Below are positions 42,743 through 50,775 of a stretch of 64,000 bases of DNA, piece by piece. Each line of letters opens with the position of its first letter. Positions within the stretch are counted from its first letter, which is position 1. The stretch spans positions 6,386,001 through 6,450,000 of the forward strand of contig NZ_CP110636.1 in NCBI RefSeq assembly GCF_026153355.1. The letters are read 5' to 3'. The position numbers and the translations under genes were made by a program. The notes under the pieces are model-generated. The model was not told where the DNA came from and did no database searches. It saw only the letters and a program-made list of their open reading frames with translations. This DNA comes from Streptomyces endophytica. GTDB taxonomy: Bacteria; Actinomycetota; Actinomycetes; Streptomycetales; Streptomycetaceae.

Positions 42743-43615
42743 ATGGAGCAGCGCACACCGTGGGAGTTCTCCGACGACCGGGGGCGCCTGGTGGTGGCCG
42801 GACAGCGGCCGGAACGGCTCGTCACGTACATACAGGCCGGAGCGACCCTGTGGGACCACGGCATACGCCCGGTGGGCCTGTTCGGGTCGCAGCACGACGG
42901 CGCCGCCCCCGACCCCGCCAAGGGCGGCGAGCTGCCGCTGGCGGAGATCCCCTACCTGGGCGCGGGCGCCGCGCTGCACCCCGACGCCCTGCTGGAGGCC
43001 GAGCCGGACCTCGTGGTGGCGGTGACGTACGACGGCGAGCAGCTCTACGGCCTGGAGCAGAAGACCGCGCTGGAGCTGGAGGCGCACGTACCGGTCGCCA
43101 CCGTCGCGGTGGGCCCGGGCCGGAGCCTGGCCGAGGTCCGCGAACGGTTCGCGGCGCTGGCCGGCTCCCTCGGCCGCGGCGAACCACTGGGCCTGGCACG
43201 GGAGTTGGACACCGCGGAGGACGCCCTGCGGCAGGCGGCCGGCGCCCCCTCCCGGCCGCGGGTCCTGGCCCTGTCGCCCGCCGGCCCCGAACGGGTGCAT
43301 CTGGCCCGCCCCAGCTCCTGGCCGGACCTGCGGGCACTCGCCGAGCACGGCGTGAACCTGGTCGAACCGCCGGCCGGCGCCGGCATCAACTGGTCCACGG
43401 TCGGCTGGGCGGAGGCGGCCGGGCTGACCCCCGACATCCTCCTCATCGACGTCCGGGCAAACGCCGCTCGCGCGGAGGCGCTGCGCGTCGATGCGCATTG
43501 GCGCGCGCTGGAGGCGCGCGTACGGCTCCTCCCGTGGAACCCGGAGGCGCCGTGCAGCCGCCGGGCGCACAGCCGGTTCTTCTCCCACGTGGCGGCCGCG
43601 CTACGGGCCGTTTGA
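42743..43615 (+). CDS. Helical-backbone metal receptor-like (TroA/BtuF superfamily) protein without signal peptide
   Basis: 290 residues resembling the substrate-binding proteins of ferric-siderophore and cobalamin ABC transporters: RPERLVTYIQAGATLWDHGI, EADLVVAV-like EPDLVVAVTYDGEQL, and SWPDLRALAEHGVNLVEPPA followed by TPDILLIDVRAN. The start at 42743 has no lipoprotein or secretion signal. It stands alone among pyrimidine-catabolic genes and carries no permease or ATPase. It may be a cytoplasmic metal or cofactor-binding protein. Its 3' end is part of a long inverted repeat shared with the convergent aminotransferase gene. Confidence 0.78.
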   Translation: MEQRTPWEFSDDRGRLVVAGQRPERLVTYIQAGATLWDHGIRPVGLFGSQHDGAAPDPAKGGELPLAEIPYLGAGAALHPDALLEAEPDLVVAVTYDGEQLYGLEQKTALELEAHVPVATVAVGPGRSLAEVRERFAALAGSLGRGEPLGLARELDTAEDALRQAAGAPSRPRVLALSPAGPERVHLARPSSWPDLRALAEHGVNLVEPPAGAGINWSTVGWAEAAGLTPDILLIDVRANAARAEALRVDAHWRALEARVRLLPWNPEAPCSRRAHSRFFSHVAAALRAV

Positions 43616-43770
43616 TTCCCACGTACCCGTCTCTCCCGCCGCGGGTCGTCTCGTCGTTGCGCTTTGCGGCGCCCCGCACGTACCTGTCTGCGGCGCCGCG
43701 GGTCTTGCTCGCCGTTGCGCCTGGCGGCGGGCGTTTGTGTGTCGGGTGCGGTGCCGGCCCTCCAGACTTC
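43593..43770 (+). repeat. Left arm of a long diverged inverted repeat
   Basis: Begins in the 3' end of the metal-receptor gene (GCGCTACGGGCCGTTTGATT) and continues CCCACGTACCCGTCTCTCCC. The reverse complement, with scattered changes, lies at 43975-44137 (GCGCTACGGGCTGTTTGACT on its strand). The two convergent genes therefore end in the same ALRAV-stop codons. Confidence 0.75.
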
Positions 43771-43912
43771 GTCCTCCGGTCCAGCCCCTCCCGTGAGTGG
43801 GAGTTTCTCAGCTGGTTGGGGGCGGGCCTGGTCTGTTGCCTGCGGGCGCGTGGGCGTTACGTGCACCCCCACCGGCCAAAACTTTCCCCCTCACGGGAGG
43901 GGACGGGCCGGA

Positions 43913-43962
43913 GGGGCCGGTTGTGTGGACGTAAAGCGTCAGCAGTCCACACAACCGGCCCC
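43913..43962. terminator. Strong stem-loop between convergent genes
   Basis: GGGGCCGGTTGTGTGGAC and its exact reverse complement flank a 14-base loop (18 bp perfect stem). It lies between the arms of the inverted repeat and would terminate transcription from both sides. Confidence 0.75.
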
Positions 43963-43974
43963 GGAGGCCCGTCA

Positions 43975-44137
43975 CCGCACCCACCACAACCCAGCCCGCC
44001 GCAGGCGCAACGGCGAACAACAACCGCGGCGGGACAGACAGGTACGTGGGAGGCGCCGCAAAGCGCGCAACGGCGAGCGAGCCCCGCGGCGGGAGAGACG
44101 GCTACGTGGGAAGTCAAACAGCCCGTAGCGCCGCCGC
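43975..44137 (-). repeat. Right arm of the long inverted repeat
   Basis: Reverse-complement partner of 43593-43770, ending inside the last codons of the aminotransferase gene. Shared blocks include the CACGTAC-CTGTCT, CCCGCCGCGG and CGCCGTTGCGC elements in the same order. Confidence 0.75.
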
Positions 44138-45415
44138 GAGGGCTTCCGCTCCCTCCTCCGCCTCCGCCACCGTCAGGGACATCGGCGGGGCGATCCGCAA
44201 TGCCGCGCCGCCCTGGCCGCCCTTGCCGACCAGGAGGCCGCGTTCGCGGGCGGCCTCCAGGACCTGGGTGGCGGCTTCCGGGGACGGGACGTCCGTGCCG
44301 GGGCGGACCAGATCGACGCCGATCATCAGGCCCCGGCCGCGTACCTCGCGGACCACGTCGAGGCCGGCCGCGACCGCCCGTAGGCGCTCGATGAGCAGGC
44401 CGCCGACCCGCCGGGCGTTGCCCTGGAGGTCGTGTTCGAGGAGGTAGGTGAGGTTGGCCAGGCCGGCGGCCATCGTGACGGGGCTGCCGCCGAAGGTGGA
44501 GATGGAGTTGGCGGGCATCGCGTTCATGACCTCGGCGCGGGCCACCACCCCGCCGATGGACATGCCGTTGCCGATGCCCTTGGCGAACGTGAGCAGGTCC
44601 GGCGGGCCGTTGTCCGCGTGGGCCTGCCAGCCCCAGAAGTGGTCGCCGGTGCGGCCCCAGCCGGTCTGCACCTCGTCGCTGATCCAGAGGATGCCGTGCC
44701 GGTCGAGGACCTCGCGGAAGGCGGCGAAGAGGCCGTCCGGCGGCAGGGTGAAGCCGCCGACGCCCTGGACCGGTTCGGCGATCAGTGCGGCGACGCCGCC
44801 GGCCGTCTGCTGGAGCATGTCCTCCAGGTCGGCGACGCAGGCCGCGATGTACGCCCGGTCGTCCAGGCCGGCGTAGGGGCCGCGGCTGCGCACCCCGCCG
44901 TGGACGTAGAGCGTCTGGAGGGGCGAGAGGCTGGTCGGTGACCAGCTGGTGTTCCCGGTGACGCCGACGGTCGAGAAGGACCGGCCGTGGTAGCTGTTGC
45001 GCATCGCCAGGATCTGGTTGGAGCGGCGGTGGTTGGTGGCCAGCAGGAGGGCCGCGTCGTTGGCCTCGGTCCCCGAGGTGGTGAAGAAGACCCGGGCGTC
45101 GGGGATGCCGGAGAGCGCCGCGATCCGCTCGGCCAGCTCGATCATGGGCCGGGAGAGGTAGAGCGTCGAGGTGTGGATGATGCGGCCGGCCTGTTCACCG
45201 ACGGCCTTGGTGACCTCGGGCAGCGCGTGGGCCGTCATGGTGGTGAGGATGCCGCCGAAGAAGTCGAGGTAGCGGTTGCCCTCGGCGTCCCAGACGTACC
45301 GGCCCTCGCCGTGGGTGAGCTCCAGGGGCCGCTCGTAGTAGAGGCTGAGCCAGGAGGGCAGTACGGCCCGGTGGCGGGCGTGCAGCTCCGCCGCGTCATG
45401 GGGGTGGTGGGTCAC
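44114..45415 (-). CDS. Class III omega-aminotransferase (beta-alanine/aspartate aminotransferase family)
   Basis: 433 residues of the class III PLP fold. The PLP Lys is in LLTFAKGIGNGMSIGG, the Asp of the cofactor site in WISDEVQTGWGRTGDHF, and FTTSGTEANDAALLLAT and NSYHGRSFSTVGVTG bind phosphate and substrate. In this cluster it most likely transaminates beta-alanine or beta-aminoisobutyrate, the final product of pyrimidine degradation. GTG 45415 overlaps the nitrilase stop (GTGA), so the two are coupled. The last residues lie in the inverted repeat. Confidence 0.92.
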   Translation of the reverse strand: MTHHPHDAAELHARHRAVLPSWLSLYYERPLELTHGEGRYVWDAEGNRYLDFFGGILTTMTAHALPEVTKAVGEQAGRIIHTSTLYLSRPMIELAERIAALSGIPDARVFFTTSGTEANDAALLLATNHRRSNQILAMRNSYHGRSFSTVGVTGNTSWSPTSLSPLQTLYVHGGVRSRGPYAGLDDRAYIAACVADLEDMLQQTAGGVAALIAEPVQGVGGFTLPPDGLFAAFREVLDRHGILWISDEVQTGWGRTGDHFWGWQAHADNGPPDLLTFAKGIGNGMSIGGVVARAEVMNAMPANSISTFGGSPVTMAAGLANLTYLLEHDLQGNARRVGGLLIERLRAVAAGLDVVREVRGRGLMIGVDLVRPGTDVPSPEAATQVLEAARERGLLVGKGGQGGAALRIAPPMSLTVAEAEEGAEALAAALRAV

Positions 45416-46254
45416 GGCTGCACCAGCCCGTCGTAGGCGTCGGGGCGGCGGTCGCGGTAGAACGCCCACTGCTGGCGGACCTCGTCGATCAGCGCGAAGT
45501 CCAGGTCGCGGACGACCAGTTCCTCCTTGGAGTCGCTGGCGACGTCGCCGACGAACTGGCCGCGGGGGTCGACGAAGTAGCTGGTGCCGTAGAAGTCGTT
45601 GTCGCCGTACTCCTCGACGCCGACCCGGTTGATCGCCGCGATGAAGTACTCGTTGGCGACCGCGGCCGCGGGCTGCTCCAGCTTCCACAGGTAGGCGGAC
45701 AGGCCGCGGGAGGTGGCGGAGGGGTTGTAGACCAGCTGGGCGCCGTTCAGGCCCAACTGCCGCCAGCCTTCCGGGAAGTGGCGGTCGTAGCAGATGTAGA
45801 CCCCGACCTTGCCGACGGCGGTGTCGAAGACCGGCCAGCCGGCGTTGCCCGGTTTGAAGTAGTACTTCTCCCAGAAGCCCTTGACCTGCGGGATGTGGTG
45901 CTTGCGGTAGCTGCCCAGGACCGTGCCGTCGGCGTCGATGACGGCCGCGGTGTTGTAGTAGAAGCCGGACTGCTCGACCTCGAAGACCGGGACGACGATG
46001 ACCATGCCGGTTTCGCGGGCGAGTTCCCGCATGCGCCGTACGGTCGGGCCGTCGGGCACCGGCTCGGCCCAGCGGTAGTGCTCCGGGTCCTGGACCTGGC
46101 AGAAGTACGGAGCGTTGAAGACCTCCTGGAAGCCGATCACCTTCGCGCCCTGCGCGGCCGCCGCCCTGGCGTGTTCCTCGTGCTTCGCGATCATCGATTC
46201 GGTGTCGCCGGTCCAGGTCGCCTGGACCAGTGCGGCACGCACAACATCGGCCAT
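45412..46254 (-). CDS. Beta-ureidopropionase/N-carbamoyl amidohydrolase (nitrilase family)
   Basis: 280 residues with the Glu-Lys-Cys triad: GFQEVFNAPYF, SYRKHHIPQVKGFWE and GVYICYDRHFPEGWR. YNPSATSRGLSAYLW and AAINRVGVEEYG are typical of the beta-ureidopropionase branch. It cleaves N-carbamoyl-beta-alanine to beta-alanine, CO2 and ammonia, step three of the reductive pathway. The ATG has GAGGGAG about eight bases upstream. It is the first gene of a two-gene minus-strand unit with the aminotransferase and diverges from the MarR gene, whose operator lies in the shared upstream region. Confidence 0.95.
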   Translation of the reverse strand: MADVVRAALVQATWTGDTESMIAKHEEHARAAAAQGAKVIGFQEVFNAPYFCQVQDPEHYRWAEPVPDGPTVRRMRELARETGMVIVVPVFEVEQSGFYYNTAAVIDADGTVLGSYRKHHIPQVKGFWEKYYFKPGNAGWPVFDTAVGKVGVYICYDRHFPEGWRQLGLNGAQLVYNPSATSRGLSAYLWKLEQPAAAVANEYFIAAINRVGVEEYGDNDFYGTSYFVDPRGQFVGDVASDSKEELVVRDLDFALIDEVRQQWAFYRDRRPDAYDGLVQP

Positions 46255-46390
46255 GAGCTGCTCCCTCGTCCGTAAGTCAGCCTGCAGCCCACGCGGGATC
46301 TACGCGTGTGGAGGTGACCGTAGGCCCCGTCATGGGCGCTGGCAAGACCATCTCCAGCGTGGCGCGTCCGCGGCGGAACGGCGATTTCGG

Positions 46391-46414
46391 CAGGCAATCT
46401 TGCAAGTTTGCCTG
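46391..46414. promoter_or_regulatory. Probable MarR operator
   Basis: An imperfect 24-base palindrome, with half-sites CAGGCAA and TTTGCCTG around a TCTTGCAAG centre, ends 21 bases before the MarR ATG. It lies 137 bases upstream of the divergent nitrilase start. Size and placement fit MarR autoregulation. Confidence 0.7.
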
Positions 46415-46435
46415 TCGATCTCGTACGGTGGAGGC

Positions 46436-46867
46436 ATGCCGGACAAAGAACAGGAACGGCTCGCGACGGACCTGCGGGCGGCCCTCTCCCAGCTGATGCG
46501 CCATCTGCGCGTCGCTTCGTCGGACGGTGAGTTCACGCCCTCCCAACGCGCGGCACTCTCCCGGATCGAGACCGACGGCCCGGCCACGATCGCGGCACTG
46601 GCCCGCGCCGAGCTGGTCCGGCCGCAGTCGATGCGGCTGACCGTCGGCGCGCTGGAGGAGCGGGGCATCCTCGTCCGCAGCCCGCATCCGACGGACGGCC
46701 GTCAGGTGGTCTTCTCGCTCACCGCGGAGGGCCGCCGGCTGATCGACGCGGTACGTCAGGCCAAGCACAACTGGCTCGCCGTGGCGATCGCCGACCGGCT
46801 GACCCCCGAGGAGCAGCGGACCCTGGCCGAGGCGACCGGGCTGATACGGCGGCTGACGCAGGAATGA
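46436..46867 (+). CDS. MarR-family transcriptional regulator
   Basis: 143 residues. The winged helix-turn-helix is FTPSQRAALSRIETDG, ATIAALARAELVRPQSMRLT, VGALEERGILVRSPHPTDGR, with the wing and a C-terminal dimerisation helix (EEQRTLAEATGLIRRL). The ATG at 46436 has GGAGG close upstream. It overlaps the MFS gene by ATGA and thus probably represses its own operon with the exporter through the palindrome at 46391-46414, and perhaps the divergent nitrilase operon. Confidence 0.92.
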   Translation: MPDKEQERLATDLRAALSQLMRHLRVASSDGEFTPSQRAALSRIETDGPATIAALARAELVRPQSMRLTVGALEERGILVRSPHPTDGRQVVFSLTAEGRRLIDAVRQAKHNWLAVAIADRLTPEEQRTLAEATGLIRRLTQE

Positions 46868-48360
46868 GCGACTCCGCGTCCAGGGGTGGGGCCGGTGCCC
46901 GCGCGGCGGACGCGTCGCCGGCCCGCTCCGCCGGGCCCGCGCGCCCCGGCGACCGGGCCTTCGGCGCGCGGCTGATGACGCCGCTGCTGCTCGGCTCGCT
47001 GCTCAATCCCGTCAACTCGACGATGATCGCCACGTCCTTGGTGGCCATCGGCCAGGACTTCCACGTCGGCGCCGCGGACACCGCCTGGCTGGTCTCCGCG
47101 CTCTACCTCTCCAGCGCGGTGGGTCAGCCCTGCCTGGGGCGGCTGGCCGACCGGATCGGACCGCGCCGGGTGTTCCTCGCCGGAACGCTGGCCGTCTGCG
47201 CGGCGGGGCTCATCGGGGCGCTGGCGACCGGCTTCACCCTGCTGGTCGTCTCCCGGGCCGTGCTCGGCATCGGTACCGCGGCGGCCTATCCCGCCGCGAT
47301 GGCCCTGCTGCGCGCCGAGTCCCGCCGGCTGGGCCGGCCCACGCCCCGGTACGTCCTGGGCCGGCTGTCGCTGGCCGCGCTGGGCAGCGCGGCGGTCGGG
47401 CCCACGCTCGGCGGGCTGCTGGTCGCGACGGCGGGCTGGCGCGCGGTGTTCGCGGTCAACGTCCCGCTGGCGCTGCTGGCCGGGGCGGGGGCGCTGGCCT
47501 GGCTGCCGGCGGACGGCCGGCGCGGTGGTGCACGGGGCGAGGAACGGGGCGGTGGACGGAGCGCCGCCGGGAGCGCCGGGTCCGGCGGCGGTTCGCTCGA
47601 CCCGCTGGGCATCGGGCTGTTCGCCGGCGCGCTGACCTGCGCGATGTTCTTCCTGTTGCGGCTGCAGGACCCGCAGTGGCTGCTGCTGGCGCCGACCGCG
47701 GTGCTGGGCGCCGTACTGGTGTGGTGGCAGCTGCGCCGTCCGGACCCGTTCATCGATCTGCGGATGCTCGCCCGCAACCGCCCGCTGGTGCTGACGTATC
47801 TGCGGCAGGGCCTGACGTACCTGGTCATCTACTGCGTGCTCTACGGCTTCAGCCAGTGGCTGGAGGAGGCGCACGGAAATTCGTCCTTCCACGCCGGGCT
47901 GGTCATGCTGCCGATGTCCGGCGCGGCCGCCCTCTGCTCGATCGTGGGCGCCCGGACGAAGGGCATCCGCGCGCCGCTGACCGTCGCCGCGGGTTGCCTC
48001 ACCGCCGGCAGCGCGGTCTTCCTGCTGCTCCACGGGACCAGTCCGCTGCTGGTGCTGCTGTGCGCGGGGGCGCTCTTCGGCGTCCCGCAGGGCCTGGCCT
48101 CGACCGGCAACCAGGCGGCGGTCTACGCCCAGGCACCGGCCGACGGCGTGGGCGCGGCGGCCGGGCTGCAGCGCACCGCCCAGTACCTCGGCGCGATCAC
48201 CGCCGCCGGCCTGATCGGGCTGCTCTACGGGCAGCGGGCCGCGGACGCCGGGCTGCACCGGATCGCCCTGATCGGCGTCGTGCTGGGCCTGTTGCTGATC
48301 GTCCTGACCGCCGCCGACCGGACGCTGCGCCGCGGCGCCACTGCCCCGACCGACGGCTAG
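46864..48360 (+). CDS. MFS transporter (DHA2-like drug exporter)
   Basis: 498 residues with about 14 membrane helices. Motif A is GRLADRIGPRRVFLAG between helices 2 and 3, and VSRAVLGIGTAAAYP and LGGLLVATAGWRAVFAVN are the helix 4-6 antiporter region. A hydrophilic Gly/Arg-rich loop (GARGEERGGGRSAAGS) separates the halves. An ~35-residue Ala/Arg-rich N-terminal tail precedes the first helix. Coupled to the MarR gene, it is likely induced by the compound the regulator senses. Substrate unknown. Confidence 0.92.
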   Translation: MSDSASRGGAGARAADASPARSAGPARPGDRAFGARLMTPLLLGSLLNPVNSTMIATSLVAIGQDFHVGAADTAWLVSALYLSSAVGQPCLGRLADRIGPRRVFLAGTLAVCAAGLIGALATGFTLLVVSRAVLGIGTAAAYPAAMALLRAESRRLGRPTPRYVLGRLSLAALGSAAVGPTLGGLLVATAGWRAVFAVNVPLALLAGAGALAWLPADGRRGGARGEERGGGRSAAGSAGSGGGSLDPLGIGLFAGALTCAMFFLLRLQDPQWLLLAPTAVLGAVLVWWQLRRPDPFIDLRMLARNRPLVLTYLRQGLTYLVIYCVLYGFSQWLEEAHGNSSFHAGLVMLPMSGAAALCSIVGARTKGIRAPLTVAAGCLTAGSAVFLLLHGTSPLLVLLCAGALFGVPQGLASTGNQAAVYAQAPADGVGAAAGLQRTAQYLGAITAAGLIGLLYGQRAADAGLHRIALIGVVLGLLLIVLTAADRTLRRGATAPTDG

Positions 48361-48375
48361 ATCCGGCCACCGGTC

Positions 48376-48402
48376 ACTCACCTCACCTCACCTCACCTCA
48401 CC
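48376..48402. repeat. CCTCA pentanucleotide tandem repeat
   Basis: About five copies of the CCTCA/CTCAC pentamer between the MFS stop and the next gene. Simple-sequence repeat; a possible site of length variation. Confidence 0.85.
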
Positions 48403-48457
48403 TGCGCCATACCAACCTCACCGATGTCCCCAACCCCTCCACGTACAAGGAGTGTTC

Positions 48458-49012
48458 ATGTCCGTCACGACCCTCGACCCGAAGACCGCCCTGGTCCTGA
48501 TCGACCTGCAGAAGGGGATCACCGGGCTGCCCGTCGTCCCGGTGCCGGCCGCCGACGTCGTCGGGCGGGCCGCCCGGCTGGCCACCGCGTTCCGCGCCCG
48601 GGACCTGCCGGTCGTCCTGGTGAACGTCACCGGTGGCGCGCCCGGCCGTACGGAGTTCCCGTCGGGTGGCGGCACGCCGCCGGCCGACTGGGCGGAGCTG
48701 GTGCCCGAACTGGACCGGCGGCCCGGCGACCTGACCGTCAGCAAGCAGCGGTGGGGCGCCTTCCACGGCACCGGGCTGGACCGGGAGCTGCGCGACCGCG
48801 GGGTGACCCAGATCGTGCTGGCCGGCATCGCCACCAGCATCGGCGTGGAGTCCACCGCCCGCGCCGCGCACGAGCACGGCTACCACGTCACCCTGGTCAC
48901 CGACGCCATGGCGGACCTGGACGAGGCGGCGCACCGCAACAGCCTGGAGAAGGTCTTCCCGCGCCTGGGCGAGACCGGCACCACCGAGGCGGTGCTCACT
49001 CTCCTCGGCTGA
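48458..49012 (+). CDS. Isochorismatase-like hydrolase
   Basis: 184 residues. TALVLIDLQKGITGLP supplies the family Asp, SKQRWGAFHGTGLD the Lys, and LAGIATSIGVESTARAAHE the cis-peptide loop. At the place of the nucleophilic Cys of the amidohydrolase branch (x-C-V-x-x-T) this protein has Gly (SIGVEST). It therefore resembles true isochorismatases rather than nicotinamidase or N-carbamoylsarcosine amidase. AAGGAG lies five bases before the ATG at 48458. Its end overlaps the convergent amidase gene by 17 bases. Confidence 0.9.
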   Translation: MSVTTLDPKTALVLIDLQKGITGLPVVPVPAADVVGRAARLATAFRARDLPVVLVNVTGGAPGRTEFPSGGGTPPADWAELVPELDRRPGDLTVSKQRWGAFHGTGLDRELRDRGVTQIVLAGIATSIGVESTARAAHEHGYHVTLVTDAMADLDEAAHRNSLEKVFPRLGETGTTEAVLTLLG

Positions 49013-50492
49013 CCACGGTGCCGTCGACCCGGGCCGGGTGGGCGGGCGGCCGGTGCTCGTACCAGCGCAGTTCGGCTTCGAGCTGGGCGGCCAGCGAGAT
49101 CAGGCGCGGCTCGCCGTGGGCCGGGCCGAGGAGCTGGGCGCCCAGCGGCAGGCCGTCCGCGCTGAACCCGGCCGGTACGCTCACGCCCGGCCAGCCGAGG
49201 ACGTTCCACGGCCAGGCGTACGGGCAGGCCGCGATCATGGCCTGATCCGTGCGCCAGCCGCTCATCTTGGCGAGGGTGCCGATGCGCGGCGGCGGAGTCG
49301 CGGTGGTGGGCGTCAGCAGGACGTCGTAGGGGCCGAACAGGGCGCCGACGCGCTGCTGTTGGCGTCTTTCGGCGGCGCGGGCGCGGCGCAGTACGGGCCC
49401 GCTCAGCAGCCGCCCCAGCCGCGCCGACCCCCGCGTCCGGCGGTCCAGCAGGGAGCGGTCCGGGACCCGGGCGGCCCACTCCCCCACGCCGACCGTGGCC
49501 CGCGGGACGAAGGCCAGCCCCACCAGCCCGTAGTCCGGTTCGGCCTCCTCGACGAAGTGGCCGAGCCGGACCAGGGTGCGGGCCACGTCGGTGACCGCAG
49601 CCCGGACGTCGGGGTGCAGCGGTTTGCGGGTGAAGGTGGTGGCCGCCTTCCAGGACAGCGCGATCCGCAGCCGGCCCGGGTCGCGGCGGACCGCTTCGTG
49701 GGCCGCGATGGCGGGCGGCCGGTGCAGGTCGCCGGCGTGGTTGCCGGCGGCCACGTCCAGCAGCAGCGCCGCGTCCTCGACCGTACGGGCGAGCGGGCCG
49801 ATGCCGGTGATGCCCTGGAACGCCTCGGGGTCCGGCCAGGTGGAGATGCGGCCGCGCTGGGGTTTGATGCCGACCAGGTGGGACCAGGCGGCGGGGATCC
49901 GTACCGAGCCGGCGCCGTCGGTGCCGAGGGCCGCGGCCACCAGGCCGGCGGCGACCGCGGCGGCCGAGCCGCCGGAGGAACCGCCCGGGGTGTGCGCGAG
50001 GTTCCAGGGGTTGCAGGTGTTGCCGAAGGCCGGGCCCTCGGTGAACGGCCACTGGCCCAGTTCGCAGGCGTTGGTCTTGCCGACGATGACCGCGCCGGCC
50101 GCGCGCAGCCGCCGGACCACCTCCGAGTCGCGCTCCTTCGGCGGGAATTCACCGGCGCAGCCGAACGCGGTGGGCTCGCCCGCCACGTCGGTGTCGTCCT
50201 TGACGGCGACCGGCACGCCGAGCAGCGGCAGCCGCTCGCCAGCGGCGAGTCTGCGGTCGGCCTCGGCGGCCTCCGTGAGCGCCGCCTCCGGGCGTACCCG
50301 CCGGAAGGCGTTGACGGTGCCCTGGGTGGCCTCGATGCGCTCCAGCGAGCGCCGGACCAGGGCCGTGGAGGTCACGCTGCCGGCGGCCAGCGCCCGGGAC
50401 TGCTCGGCGAGCCCCTCCAGTTCCCCGGCCGCGGTCCCGGTGTGCCGGGCCGGGGCTCCGGTCGCACTGTCCTGGCTCTCGTCAACGCTCAC
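48996..50492 (-). CDS. Amidase (amidase signature family)
   Basis: 498 residues with the Ser-cisSer-Lys triad: Lys in GVPVAVKDDTDVAGEPT, the cis-Ser and nucleophile in HTPGGSSGGSAAAVAAGLVA and GTDGAGSVRIPAAW. The C-terminal part WPWNVLGWPGVSVPAGF is typical of the family. It hydrolyses an amide of unknown identity; it carries no GatB/C partner, so it is not the tRNA amidotransferase. GTG start with GGGAGGG roughly ten bases upstream. Tail-to-tail overlap with the isochorismatase-like gene. Confidence 0.92.
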   Translation of the reverse strand: MSVDESQDSATGAPARHTGTAAGELEGLAEQSRALAAGSVTSTALVRRSLERIEATQGTVNAFRRVRPEAALTEAAEADRRLAAGERLPLLGVPVAVKDDTDVAGEPTAFGCAGEFPPKERDSEVVRRLRAAGAVIVGKTNACELGQWPFTEGPAFGNTCNPWNLAHTPGGSSGGSAAAVAAGLVAAALGTDGAGSVRIPAAWSHLVGIKPQRGRISTWPDPEAFQGITGIGPLARTVEDAALLLDVAAGNHAGDLHRPPAIAAHEAVRRDPGRLRIALSWKAATTFTRKPLHPDVRAAVTDVARTLVRLGHFVEEAEPDYGLVGLAFVPRATVGVGEWAARVPDRSLLDRRTRGSARLGRLLSGPVLRRARAAERRQQQRVGALFGPYDVLLTPTTATPPPRIGTLAKMSGWRTDQAMIAACPYAWPWNVLGWPGVSVPAGFSADGLPLGAQLLGPAHGEPRLISLAAQLEAELRWYEHRPPAHPARVDGTVVSRGE

Positions 50493-50775
50493 GCTGCGTG
50501 CCCTCCCTGGGACCGCTCATTCGAACGAACGGTCCCAGGAGGCTAATCGGCACCGCCGCGCCCATCAACGACGCCGCGCGGGACGGTACATCGACGACAC
50601 ACGGACGGCACACAGCGGCCGCGGGACGGCGGTGGCGTGACGTTCCGGACATCCGGCGGACATCCCGGGCGGTGGTGTCCGACGGGCCGACGGCGGGCCG
50701 GTGGAGCCGCTTTCCGCGGGCATCCGGTGCCCCGCCCTCGAACACGCAGCCGGGCAGCCGCTACGCTCCCCGGCC

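Noticed and set aside
42658..44394. 578-codon plus-strand frame across the metal-receptor gene and the inverted repeat
   Set aside because: Mostly Arg/Gly/Pro text in the wrong frame of a good gene, and it crosses a strong terminator.
46756..48381. Minus-strand 541-codon frame opposite the MFS gene
   Set aside because: Gln/Arg/Gly-rich low-complexity translation, no start signal; clearly a shadow of the transporter.
48376..48402. CRISPR-like short repeat
   Set aside because: Five-base unit with no spacers; a simple-sequence repeat.
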